DNA of 64,000 bases from Ochrobactrum sp. BTU1 (GTDB lineage: Bacteria > Pseudomonadota > Alphaproteobacteria > Rhizobiales > Rhizobiaceae): positions 1,877,001 through 1,941,000 of the forward strand of contig CP076354.1 in assembly GCA_018798825.1 (NCBI GenBank), in the 5' to 3' direction. Numbering within the stretch: position 1 is the stretch's first letter; each line of letters starts with the position of its first letter. The translations under genes were made by a program, and so were the position numbers. Below the pieces are notes generated by a model that saw only the letters and a list, made by a program, of their open reading frames with translations, was not told where the DNA came from and ran no database searches. Shown piece after piece: positions 35,816-43,633 of the stretch.

Positions 35816-36019
35816 ATGTCCGATCAGGAACAGGCCGAAATCAGATTGGCCGTAGCACGTCTGAAACAGGAACACGCGGATTTCGATGCAGCCATAAATG
35901 CCATGATGCAGGTGGGCTGCGATCAACTGCGCATTCAGCGCATGAAAAAGAAAAAACTCGCCATCAAGGATAAGCTGCAGGAAATGGAAGATCAGGTCAT
36001 CCCTGACATCATCGCCTGA
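35816..36019 (+). CDS. DUF465 (YdcH-like) small coiled-coil protein
   Basis: 67 residues from ATG 35816; a GTG-initiated frame from 35732 would add an unlikely 28 residues. 'RLKQEHADFDAAINAM' and 'DQLRIQRMKKKKLAIKDKLQ' match DUF465, close in layout to the divergent protein at 35289-35474 (both share the 'R-x-KKKL-x-x-K' core). Two small helices forming a hairpin. Function unknown. It is followed by a terminator and then purE. Confidence 0.9.
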   Translation: MSDQEQAEIRLAVARLKQEHADFDAAINAMMQVGCDQLRIQRMKKKKLAIKDKLQEMEDQVIPDIIA

Positions 36020-36041
36020 GCATCTGACAAAAGACGTTTTA

Positions 36042-36069
36042 CAGCCGGGGTTCGCCCGGCTTTGTTTTT
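36042..36069 (+). terminator. Terminator after the second DUF465 gene
   Basis: AGCCGGGG-TTCG-CCCGGCTTTGTTTTT. Confidence 0.85.
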
Positions 36070-36114
36070 CAATATACCAACCACCAAACGATTGAAGCGG
36101 AGCAGGAAGGATCA

Positions 36115-36609
36115 ATGAGCGTGAGTGCAGACGTCGCCATCATCATGGGCAGCCAGTCCGATTGGGAAACCATGCGTCATGCAGCAGACACACTGGAGGC
36201 TCTCGGCATTTCCTTTGACGCCCGCATCGTCTCTGCGCATCGCACACCAGACCGCCTCGTCGCTTTCGCCAAAGGCGCAAAGGCTGAGGGCTTCAAGGTC
36301 GTGATCGCCGGCGCCGGTGGCGCAGCTCACCTTCCCGGCATGGCAGCAGCCATGACCCCTCTTCCAGTCTTTGGTGTGCCCGTGCAGTCAAAAGCACTTT
36401 CCGGACAGGACTCGCTCCTTTCGATTGTGCAGATGCCAGCAGGCATTCCGGTCGGCACGCTCGCTATCGGTCGCGCCGGTGCCGTCAATGCTGCTCTGCT
36501 TGCCGCAGCCGTTCTCGCACTTTACGACGATGCACTTGCTGCCCGTCTTGACGAATGGCGCACAGCGCAAACCGAAAGCGTCGCTGAACGCCCATCGGAC
36601 GAGGTCTGA
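36115..36609 (+). CDS. purE: N5-carboxyaminoimidazole ribonucleotide mutase
   Basis: 164 residues. '[15 protein letters not shown]' and '[10 protein letters not shown]' bind the nucleotide phosphate and hold the catalytic histidine; '[16 protein letters not shown]' and '[20 protein letters not shown]' complete the octameric active site. PurE isomerises N5-CAIR to CAIR in purine synthesis. GGAGCAGGAAGG before the start is a strong ribosome site. purK begins 1 base after its stop codon, so the two are translated as a pair and act in consecutive steps. Confidence 0.97.
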   Translation: MSVSADVAIIMGSQSDWETMRHAADTLEALGISFDARIVSAHRTPDRLVAFAKGAKAEGFKVVIAGAGGAAHLPGMAAAMTPLPVFGVPVQSKALSGQDSLLSIVQMPAGIPVGTLAIGRAGAVNAALLAAAVLALYDDALAARLDEWRTAQTESVAERPSDEV

Positions 36610-36610
36610 T

Positions 36611-37699
36611 ATGGCAAATTACGCACTGAAGGCTGGATCAACGATCGGCATTATCGGCGGCGGCCAGTTGGGTCGTATGCTGGCCATGGCAGCCGCACGC
36701 CTTGGCTATGAGACGATCATTCTGGAGCCACAGACAGATTGCCCGGCGGCTCAGGTGGCAAATCGCCAGATCATTGCAGCCTATGATGATCCCACTGCTC
36801 TTGCTGAGCTTGCGGCGGCCTCCGACGTTATCACCTATGAATTCGAGAACGTGCCGGTATCGGCAGCAGACAAGCTTGCAGAATCGGCGCTCGTTTTCCC
36901 ACCACCGGCAGCGCTTGAAATCTCGCAGGATCGCTTCACCGAGAAGCAGTTCCTCAATGAAAGCGGTATTGAGACTGCGCCCTGGCGCCTTGTCGATGAT
37001 GAGGAAACGCTCATTGCAGCGCTCGGTGCTTTGGGAGAACGCGGCATTCTGAAAACCCGCCGTCTCGGCTATGATGGCAAAGGGCAGGTTCGCCTGACGT
37101 CGCTTGATGAGAATGAAGCGCGTGCAGCACTTCAGACAATCAAGCACGCACCGGCAATTCTCGAAGGCTTTGTCGCATTCGAGCGCGAAGTCTCGGTCAT
37201 TGCAGCCCGTGATCGCGACGGCAATGTAGCAATCTTCGATATTGCGGAAAACGTTCATAAGGACGGCATTCTCGCTACCTCAACGGTTCCAGCCGCCATC
37301 TCGGCTCAGACAGCAGAAGCTGCGAGCAAGGCCGCTGAGAAGCTCCTGCATGCGCTTGATTATGTCGGTGTGCTTGGTCTCGAATTCTTCGTTCTTGCGG
37401 ATGGCACACTGCTTGCCAATGAATTTGCACCACGCGTTCACAATTCCGGCCACTGGACGGAAGCCGCTTGCGCGATCTCGCAGTTCGAGCAGCACATTCG
37501 CGCCGTTGCAAGCCTCCCGCTGGGTGACACCGTGCGCCATTCGGATTGTGTGATGGAGAATCTGATCGGCGATGACGTCGAAAAGGTGCCAGCGATTCTC
37601 GCAGAATCGAATGCTGTGCTGCATCTCTACGGTAAGAAAGAAGCGCGCCCAGGCCGCAAGATGGGTCACGTAACCCGTATAAAGCCCCGTGCAAACTAA
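36611..37699 (+). CDS. purK: 5-(carboxyamino)imidazole ribonucleotide synthase
   Basis: 362 residues from ATG 36611, immediately after purE. ATP-grasp enzyme: 'IGIIGGGQLGRMLAMAA' is the N-terminal nucleotide fold, 'GILKTRRLGYDGKGQ' the grasp lysine region and 'LANEFAPRVHNSGHWTEAA' the metal-binding block. PurK uses ATP and bicarbonate to carboxylate AIR, feeding PurE. The open frame continues upstream into purE and has been trimmed. It ends at an inverted repeat. Confidence 0.97.
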   Translation: MANYALKAGSTIGIIGGGQLGRMLAMAAARLGYETIILEPQTDCPAAQVANRQIIAAYDDPTALAELAAASDVITYEFENVPVSAADKLAESALVFPPPAALEISQDRFTEKQFLNESGIETAPWRLVDDEETLIAALGALGERGILKTRRLGYDGKGQVRLTSLDENEARAALQTIKHAPAILEGFVAFEREVSVIAARDRDGNVAIFDIAENVHKDGILATSTVPAAISAQTAEAASKAAEKLLHALDYVGVLGLEFFVLADGTLLANEFAPRVHNSGHWTEAACAISQFEQHIRAVASLPLGDTVRHSDCVMENLIGDDVEKVPAILAESNAVLHLYGKKEARPGRKMGHVTRIKPRAN

Positions 37700-37700
37700 A

Positions 37701-37735
37701 CTTCACGGAGGAATCTGTCAGATTCTTCCGTGAAC
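37701..37735 (+). terminator. Inverted repeat after purK
   Basis: TTCACGGAGGAATCTG / CAGATTCTTCCGTGAA, a long stem without an obvious T-run; probably ends the purEK transcript. Confidence 0.7.
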
Positions 37736-37790
37736 AGCCCCTGCGGCCAAGATTTTCCGAACCTGACTTCGTGAATCTGCGGCGCAGGAG

Positions 37791-37882
37791 TTGACATTTG
37801 GCTGGAATATTGTGTATTTCGGCCAACCCTTCGGGCAGGAATACTGCCTGTAACCAATTGGCGCCTTGGGCGCCTGTTTTTA
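37791..37882 (+). promoter_or_regulatory. rpmJ promoter and possible attenuator hairpin
   Basis: TTGACA (37791) and TATTTC (37815) are 18 bases apart. About 40 bases on, GGCGCC-TTG-GGCGCC followed by TGTTTTTA (37860-37882) looks like an intrinsic terminator, yet it lies between this promoter and rpmJ. It could be an attenuator or the end of a small RNA. Confidence 0.5.
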
Positions 37883-37934
37883 TGAAGCCCCGAGACATGT
37901 CTTGTCGATGGGCCAACCAAGACCGGTGATTGAC

Positions 37935-38060
37935 ATGAAGATCAAGAATTCGCTCAAGGCGCTCAAGGCCCGTCATCGTGACTGCCAGCTCGTTCGCCGC
38001 AAGGGCCGCGTTTACATCATCAATAAGACTGCTCCGCGCTTCAAGGCACGTCAGGGCTGA
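37935..38060 (+). CDS. rpmJ: 50S ribosomal protein L36
   Basis: 41 residues: [20 protein letters not shown], then a basic stretch and the C-terminal '[13 protein letters not shown]', all typical of L36. Only one cysteine is present instead of the CxxC...C-H zinc set, so this is the zinc-free (C-) form, similar to the L31 encoded at 10686-10907. A TPR-protein gene follows 40 bases later. The leader contains a terminator-like hairpin. Confidence 0.94.
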   Translation: MKIKNSLKALKARHRDCQLVRRKGRVYIINKTAPRFKARQG

Positions 38061-38100
38061 TCTTATTTCTGATTTTGCATTTGACGTTCCGCTGCGTATA

Positions 38101-38790
38101 ATGAAAATTATGCGCATGCGGAACGTTTTTGCTTATCTGAACAATTCTTCGCTTCTGATTACGCTTGGCCTTTCGGCCCTGATCAGTGCGTCTTCGGCCT
38201 ATGCCGAAACAAAGCCTTCCCTGACAGCACCGATTACGCCGGTGCAGGTTGGCACTGACAGCGACCAGAAGCCCGCTCCCAAAGAACAAAATCAAGCCGA
38301 ACAAACACCGGAAGAGCGCCTCGACAAGCTTTTTGCCGATCTCAAGCGCACCTCTGACGAAACCAAGGCACGTCGACTCACTGTCCAGATTAATCAGATC
38401 TGGTCGCAGTCGGGCAGCGCGACAATTGATCTTCTCATTCAGTGGGCAAGTGCTGCCATGCTGGAAAAGCGTTACACATCGGCGCTCGATTTCCTGAATG
38501 AAGCCATTGCGCTCAATCCGGACTATGCAGAAGCATGGAACCGTCGCGCCACCGTCTATTTCCTGCGTAACGACTATGCGCACGCCATGTACGACATCAA
38601 TCGTACGCTGGAGCTTGAGCCACGCCACTACGGTGCCCTGACAGGCATGGCGGAGATCCTGCGCGCGCGTGGGCTGAAGGAACAGGCTTTGAAAGCCTAT
38701 GAGCAGGCGCTGCAGATCAATCCGATGATGCGAGATGCTCAGAAGAGCTTGCTCGATCTCACGGAAGAGCTGAGCGACACCCGCACCTGA
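38101..38790 (+). CDS. Secreted TPR-repeat protein
   Basis: 229 residues from ATG 38101; the open frame upstream overlaps rpmJ and is dropped. A signal peptide (FAYLNNSSLLITLGLSALIS) ends near AYA. A charged linker leads to three or four TPR units, including 'AEAWNRRATVYFLRNDYAHA' and 'ALKAYEQALQINPMMRDAQK'. TPRs form a peptide-binding solenoid; a periplasmic or membrane-anchored scaffolding role is likely. No partner gene is obvious. The transcript ends at a strong terminator. Confidence 0.87.
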   Translation: MKIMRMRNVFAYLNNSSLLITLGLSALISASSAYAETKPSLTAPITPVQVGTDSDQKPAPKEQNQAEQTPEERLDKLFADLKRTSDETKARRLTVQINQIWSQSGSATIDLLIQWASAAMLEKRYTSALDFLNEAIALNPDYAEAWNRRATVYFLRNDYAHAMYDINRTLELEPRHYGALTGMAEILRARGLKEQALKAYEQALQINPMMRDAQKSLLDLTEELSDTRT

Positions 38791-38811
38791 TTCTCTCACA
38801 GAGATACAAAC

Positions 38812-38844
38812 AAAAACGCGCCCCGAAAGGAGCGCGTTTTTTCT
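38812..38844 (+). terminator. Terminator after the TPR gene
   Basis: AAAACGCGCCCC-GAA-AGGAGCGCGTTTTTT. Confidence 0.87.
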
Positions 38845-38898
38845 TTTATACGAAGCCCACACAAAACTGGATGGAATTCGGAATTATGGTGAGCCGAA

Positions 38899-38972
38899 AA
38901 TGGTGGGATTTGAGAACCGGCGCGCAGCGTACTTAACGTACGTGCGCACCGGAAGCGAAAAATCACGCCATT
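38899..38972. repeat. 74-base imperfect palindrome
   Basis: Outer arms AATGGTGGGATTT and AAATCACGCCATT (11 of 13 pairs), inner arms CCGG-GCGC-CGTAC and GTACG-GCGC-CCGG around TTAA. It is non-coding and forms a very long hairpin. Confidence 0.75.
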
Positions 38973-38986
38973 TGCAGGCCGCTCCA

Positions 38987-39030
38987 GCATCGGCCCAAAA
39001 ATCGGAAATGATTTTTGGAAAGCACGATGC
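38987..39030. repeat. Second palindrome of the stack
   Basis: GCATCG...CGATGC enclosing CCAAAAATC / GATTTTTGG; follows the 74-base palindrome directly. Confidence 0.72.
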
Positions 39031-39044
39031 GTTGTTTGAATAAT

Positions 39045-39089
39045 TTAGAGCGTCCTTTGTGCGTCCAATAGGACGCACGGCGCTCTAAA
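39045..39089. repeat. Short palindromic repeat, family D copy 2
   Basis: TAGAGCG ... GTGCGTCC-AATA-GGACGCAC ... CGCTCTA, better preserved than copy 1 at 2801-2842. Confidence 0.8.
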
Positions 39090-39106
39090 AACCGAATACC
39101 GACAGT

Positions 39107-40546
39107 TTAGTCAGTGGAAGACTGACCGTCGGCGCCGATATAGGCGATGCGTAGGAGGTTGGTGGCACCTGGTGTTCCGAATGGTACACCTGCGGTGACG
39201 ATCAGACGATCACCAGCCTTCCCGAACTCTTCCTTGAAGGCGACCTGACAAGCATGGTCGACCATGTCTTCCAGATCGTGTGCATCTTCAGTCACAACAC
39301 AATGCAGACCCCAGACAACCGAAAGACGGCGTGCGGTTTCAACAATCGGCGACAGTGCGATGATTGACGTGCGTGGGCGTTCACGCGCAGCGCGCAGACC
39401 CGTCGCACCCGAAGCCGTATAGGTGACGATAGCCGACAGGTTAAGCGTTTCAGCGATCTGACGAGCAGCAAGGGCAATCGCGTCAGAACCGGTTGGTTCT
39501 GGGATTGCGCGCTGTGCATCGAGAATGCCCGGATAAGTCGGCTCACGTTCGACCTTTTCCGCGATGCGGTTCATGGTTGCGACAGCTTCAACCGGATACT
39601 GGCCGGAAGCAGATTCTGCCGAAAGCATGACAGCGTCAGCACCTTCAAACACTGCGGTTGCAACGTCTGATACTTCAGCGCGTGTTGGAACCGGTGCTGT
39701 GATCATCGATTCAAGCATCTGCGTGGCAACCACAACTGGCTTACCAGCGCGGCGTGCCTTGCGGATCATCTGCTTCTGAATGCCGGGAACGCTTTCCAGC
39801 GGCATTTCAACGCCGAGATCGCCACGCGCAACCATGATCGCGTCAGAGAGCTCAATGATCTCATCAAGACGGGTCACAGCCTGCGGCTTTTCGATCTTCG
39901 ACATCAGGCCGACCTTGCCGCCCGAAATCTTGCGTGCTTCGATCAGATCTTCAGGGCGCTGAATGAACGACAGGGCAACCCAGTCAATTTCTTCCTGCAA
40001 AACAGCATGAAAATCTTTGAAGTCTTTTTCTGTCAGTGCGCCGACACCCAGCGTGGTATCCGGCAGGCTGACGCCCTTACGATCCGAAATGCTGGTGCCT
40101 GCAACAACCTTGCAGCGGATCGACTTGCCGTCGCTTGCTTCAGCAATCAGTTCCAGCTTGCCATCGTCGATGAGAAGGCGGTGGCCCGGCTCAACAGCTT
40201 CCAGAATTTCCGGATGCGGAAGATAGACGCGGGTTTCGTCGCCAAGCTCTTCATTGTTGTCGAGCGTGAAGGTCTGGCCTGCAACGAGTGCGACCTTTGT
40301 ATTCTTGAACTTGCCAACGCGCAGCTTTGGGCCCTGAAGGTCGGCCAGAATACCGATCGGGCGACCCAGTTCCTTTTCCACATTACGGATACGCTTGACG
40401 AGCGTGCGCATCAGATCATGATCCGCATGGCTCATATTGATACGGAAGACGTCTGCGCCAGCTTCAAAAAGCTTGCGGATAACGGATTCCTCGCCTGACG
40501 CCGGGCCGAGTGTGGCGAGAATCTTGACCTTGCGGTTGCGTTTCAT
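39107..40546 (-). CDS. pyk: Pyruvate kinase
   Basis: 479 residues. 'KILATLGPASGEESVIRKLF', 'VFRINMSHAD' and 'IGILADLQGPKLRVG' start the barrel; 'MSKIEKPQAV', 'IMVARGDLGVEMPLESVPGIQK' (trimmed: MVARGDLGVE) and 'VATQMLESM' carry the phosphoenolpyruvate, metal and potassium contacts; 'TAVFEGADAVMLSAESA' follows. The enzyme makes pyruvate and ATP in the last glycolytic step. The start ATG overlaps the TGA of the upstream DUF1036 gene (ATGA), so the two are translationally coupled. Confidence 0.98.
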   Translation of the reverse strand: MKRNRKVKILATLGPASGEESVIRKLFEAGADVFRINMSHADHDLMRTLVKRIRNVEKELGRPIGILADLQGPKLRVGKFKNTKVALVAGQTFTLDNNEELGDETRVYLPHPEILEAVEPGHRLLIDDGKLELIAEASDGKSIRCKVVAGTSISDRKGVSLPDTTLGVGALTEKDFKDFHAVLQEEIDWVALSFIQRPEDLIEARKISGGKVGLMSKIEKPQAVTRLDEIIELSDAIMVARGDLGVEMPLESVPGIQKQMIRKARRAGKPVVVATQMLESMITAPVPTRAEVSDVATAVFEGADAVMLSAESASGQYPVEAVATMNRIAEKVEREPTYPGILDAQRAIPEPTGSDAIALAARQIAETLNLSAIVTYTASGATGLRAARERPRTSIIALSPIVETARRLSVVWGLHCVVTEDAHDLEDMVDHACQVAFKEEFGKAGDRLIVTAGVPFGTPGATNLLRIAYIGADGQSSTD

Positions 40547-41004
40547 TGGTTATTCGTTCCTGTAACTGTGGAGTTTTCTAACGGCGTTTCATCGGTGAGC
40601 TGTACCATCCAGCTCGATTGTTCCCCGGTATCGTATTCCTGGAAGCCATTGCGTTGAAACCCGCGTGCAAAACAGTCCTGAACACCAGTGATGCGGAATT
40701 CCTTTTCCGCCACACACATGTTCACTTTGCCTTCCCAGCGACCACCACTCTGAGAATCCTCAGCATAAAGATAATAATAGCGCGAGGTCAGAGGCCCTTC
40801 GATCAGGGTTTTGCAGGTGGAACCATCAATGTGCCACCAGCCCTCCGTCACCCAACCAGCTTTGGCTCTGTAGCCAATGGCAACGCCAACGAGATTCTGG
40901 GTTGAGTTGCATACTCGAAAATCGGCCCGCGCTTCCATGGATGTCATCCCCAGAGCACCAATCAGCACACTGGAAAACAAACCCAAAAACATTGGAAGTC
41001 GCAT
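40543..41004 (-). CDS. DUF1036 secreted protein
   Basis: 153 residues from ATG 41004, which has AAGGAG upstream. A signal peptide (MRLPMFLGLFSSVLIGALG) ends near ARA. The mature part 'DFRVCNSTQNLVGVAIGY' and 'GWVTEGWWHIDGSTC' match DUF1036, a small beta-rich periplasmic family with conserved cysteines and no known function. Its stop overlaps the pyruvate kinase start by 4 bases, an odd partner for a secreted protein. A palindromic TTTAAACGATTAGA lies upstream and resembles the tkt operators. Confidence 0.88.
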   Translation of the reverse strand: MRLPMFLGLFSSVLIGALGMTSMEARADFRVCNSTQNLVGVAIGYRAKAGWVTEGWWHIDGSTCKTLIEGPLTSRYYYLYAEDSQSGGRWEGKVNMCVAEKEFRITGVQDCFARGFQRNGFQEYDTGEQSSWMVQLTDETPLENSTVTGTNNQ

Positions 41005-41167
41005 TCGCCGAACTCCTTCAGCCCGCAATCGCTTTTGTCTCACGCAAGGAAATCCTCTTTCGGTCGCTCTCTTTTCGGCAGTTTCGCCTTTGATGTCAAC
41101 GCAATCCCGGAGAGAACAAATCAGTTACAGCATTTCCATTCGAACTGCATAGCGATTTCAGCGCGAT

Positions 41168-41181
41168 TTAAACGATTAGAT
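41168..41181 (-). promoter_or_regulatory. Possible operator upstream of the DUF1036-pyk operon
   Basis: TTTAAACGATTAGA shares TAAACGATT with the reverse complement of the second tkt operator. The area may also be a decayed family C repeat, so this is weak. Confidence 0.3.
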
Positions 41182-41314
41182 TCGTTCCTTTGCCGCATTC
41201 CGGAAACACCTTCCCCATTCTTTTGAGAATGATCGTTGCAATCCCGGCTTTCTCATGACAGAGCTGAAACTACTTGTGATTTATGACAGAAATCCTACCC
41301 AAGAAGCAGCTCTC

Positions 41315-42127
41315 ATGTCATTTGATCCGTCCTTTTCCCCCGTCTATCAGGTCGACGGCAATCTCAGCCTCGGCCTGCTGTTGACCGCCGACCATGCCCG
41401 CCGTGATTTGCCGGCTGAATATGGCAGCCTTGGCCTGGTGCAAAGCGAGTTCGAGCGGCATATCGCCTATGATATCGGCGTTGAGGAACTGACACGTCAA
41501 TTGGCTGTGCAGCTTGATGCACCAGCCGTCATGGGTGGTTTTTCACGCCTGCTGATCGATCCCAATCGCGGCGAAGACGATCCGACGCTTATCATGCAAT
41601 TGTCTGATGGTGCGGTGATCTCCGGCAACTATCCAGTGTCGCCCGAACAGCGCGAAATCCGCCTCGACCGCTTCTATCGCCCCTATCATGATGCAGTTGC
41701 ATCCATGAGCACGCGGGTTGCAGCCGAAAGCGGGAAAGCCCCATTCATCGTCTCGATCCATTCGTTCACGCCAAACTGGCGCGGCAAGGATCGTCCGTGG
41801 CAAATCGGATTGCTTTGGGATTCTGATCCGCGCGCCGTTACACCACTGCTTTCCATGCTGCGCGAAGAGCCGGGCCTCATTGTCGGTGATAATGAGCCTT
41901 ATGATGGCGCACTTAAAAACGATGCCATGTATCGTCATGCAACGGCGCGTGGCTATGCGCATGTTCTGATTGAGGTGCGTCAGGATCTGATTGCTGACAA
42001 GGCGGGTGCGCGTGAATGGGCCGATCGGCTTGCCCCCATGCTTAATGCCATCAACGCAATGCCGGAAATCCACGAAATCCGCCATTATGGTTCGCGTTCA
42101 GGCCCGGTTCCACATCTGACAGACTGA
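41315..42127 (+). CDS. N-formylglutamate amidohydrolase-like protein
   Basis: 270 residues from ATG 41315; an in-frame ATG at 41255 would add 20 residues without a better ribosome site. 'LLLTADHARRDLPAEYGSLG', 'RLLIDPNRGEDDP', 'VSIHSFTP' and 'VLIEVRQDLI' are the family zinc and carboxylate motifs (HA-R, D-NR, H-F, E-R). N-formylglutamate amidohydrolases split N-formyl-Glu in histidine breakdown, but members outside hut clusters, as here, may act on other N-acyl amino acids. No hut gene is near. Confidence 0.88.
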   Translation: MSFDPSFSPVYQVDGNLSLGLLLTADHARRDLPAEYGSLGLVQSEFERHIAYDIGVEELTRQLAVQLDAPAVMGGFSRLLIDPNRGEDDPTLIMQLSDGAVISGNYPVSPEQREIRLDRFYRPYHDAVASMSTRVAAESGKAPFIVSIHSFTPNWRGKDRPWQIGLLWDSDPRAVTPLLSMLREEPGLIVGDNEPYDGALKNDAMYRHATARGYAHVLIEVRQDLIADKAGAREWADRLAPMLNAINAMPEIHEIRHYGSRSGPVPHLTD

Positions 42128-42303
42128 CGCTTTGCCCGCTATCCACAGCCATAACGCGATAAAACGCGTTTTTCTTACCCCAGCGGCTCTTAATTTTGCC
42201 TGCGACTCGCAGGAAAACCATGTCCGACTTTCGGCAACGGTCCTGTTCCTGTAACGAGTGACCTTTGACCTTTATTGATAATCGAGCTGAATTGGAGAAA
42301 CCC

Positions 42304-42564
42304 GTGAGCGACGACATTACCAGCGAAGCCCAGACCATCGCCGTAGGCCAGTTGCGTGCTTTCATCGAGCGCATCGAGCGTCTTGAAGAAGAAAAAAAGA
42401 CCATCGGCGACGATATCAAGGAAGTTTACGCGGAATTGAAGGGTTCGGGGTTTGACAGCAAGGTCGTAAGGACCATTATTCGTCTGCGTAAAAAAGAAGA
42501 CCATGAACGTCAGGAAGAAGAAGCCATGCTCCAGCTTTATATGGATGCACTTGGTATGGGCTGA
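42304..42564 (+). CDS. gapR: DUF2312 / GapR nucleoid-associated protein
   Basis: 86 residues if translation starts at GTG 42304, with GGAGAAAC just before it; a longer frame opens at a TTG at 42265. '[20 protein letters not shown]', '[20 protein letters not shown]' and '[19 protein letters not shown]' are the GapR family blocks, including the basic residues that line its DNA channel. In Caulobacter GapR encircles overtwisted DNA and helps replication and segregation; in this organism the role is inferred by homology. It is a single gene. Confidence 0.94.
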   Translation: MSDDITSEAQTIAVGQLRAFIERIERLEEEKKTIGDDIKEVYAELKGSGFDSKVVRTIIRLRKKEDHERQEEEAMLQLYMDALGMG

Positions 42565-42661
42565 CATTTAGGGCGCGGTGCGTCCGGCCTGTTGCTTCTT
42601 CCTGAAATCGAAGCCCTGCGAATTCGCCGGAATTCGTACACACAGGAAGGGGATAGGGTCC

Positions 42662-43609
42662 ATGGAGTTTAGAAAACTCGGACGTACTGAACTCGAGGTT
42701 TCGCCGCTTTGTTTTGGCGGCAATGTGTTTGGCTGGACGGTAGATGAAGCAACATCATTTTCGCTTCTCGACCGTTTTGTCGATGCCGGTCTCAATTTCA
42801 TCGATACTGCGGACGTGTATTCCGCATGGGCACCAGGCAATATCGGCGGTGAATCCGAAACTATTATTGGCAACTGGCTGAAATCCCGCGGCCTGCGCCA
42901 CAAGGTTGTGATTGCCACCAAGGTCGGTTCTGAAATGGGCCCCGACGAAAAAGGCCTTTCACCAAGCTATATCCGCAAAGCCGTCGATGCCTCCCTCAAA
43001 CGGCTGCAAACCGACTATATCGATCTCTACCAGTCGCACTGGGATGATCCCGAAACGCCGTTTGAAGATGTTCTCGGCACCTATCAGGAGCTGATCAAGG
43101 CCGGTAAAGTCCGTGCAATCGGCGCATCCAATCTGACACCGGAACGTCTGACAGAATCGCTTGATGTTGCGAAGAAGCATGGCCTACCGCGCTATGAAAC
43201 CTTGCAGCCGCTTTATAATCTCTATGACAGACCGGCTTTTGAGGATGGACTCGAAGCGATCTGCCGCGACAATGAGTTGGGCGTTATCAATTATTATTCG
43301 CTGGCTTCCGGCTTCCTGACCGGCAAATACCGCTCAAAAGACGATCTCGGCCAGAGTGCGCGCGGTCAAACGGTTGAGAAATACCTGACGGATCGCGGGT
43401 CGCGGATTATTGCGGCACTTGATCAGGTTGCTCGCGCCAATGACGCTAAACCGGCGCAAATCGCAATTGCCTGGCTAATTGCGAGACCATCCATCACGGC
43501 ACCAATCGCCAGCGCCACGCGTCTCACCCAGCTCAATGAGCTGCTCGATGCCGCACAGATCAAGCTGGATGCTGAAGCGATTGCCCTGCTCGACAAGGCA
43601 AGCGCTTAA
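42662..43609 (+). CDS. Aldo/keto reductase
   Basis: 315 residues from ATG 42662; the frame opens upstream at 42578 with no ribosome site there. TIM-barrel AKR with 'EFRKLGRTELEVSPLCFGGN', the catalytic tyrosine region 'FIDTADVYSAWAPGNIGGES', the lysine in 'KVVIATKVGSEMG' and 'IDLYQSHWDDPETP'. NADPH-binding 'GASNLTPERL' and 'INYYSLASGFLTGKY' are typical of the AKR11/12 (YhdN/voltage-gated-like) group. Substrate unknown. It converges on the ABC-F gene. Confidence 0.93.
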   Translation: MEFRKLGRTELEVSPLCFGGNVFGWTVDEATSFSLLDRFVDAGLNFIDTADVYSAWAPGNIGGESETIIGNWLKSRGLRHKVVIATKVGSEMGPDEKGLSPSYIRKAVDASLKRLQTDYIDLYQSHWDDPETPFEDVLGTYQELIKAGKVRAIGASNLTPERLTESLDVAKKHGLPRYETLQPLYNLYDRPAFEDGLEAICRDNELGVINYYSLASGFLTGKYRSKDDLGQSARGQTVEKYLTDRGSRIIAALDQVARANDAKPAQIAIAWLIARPSITAPIASATRLTQLNELLDAAQIKLDAEAIALLDKASA

Positions 43610-43633
43610 CCAGAAACGAAACGGAAGGGTAAA

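Noticed and set aside
37696..37920. 74-codon minus-strand frame upstream of rpmJ
   Set aside because: It lies over a purK 3' stem and the rpmJ promoter/hairpin; no protein-like composition.
41126..41220. Possible ninth family C copy (GCATTTCCATTCGAA...)
   Set aside because: Only short pieces match and the terminal stem is gone; not strong enough to list.
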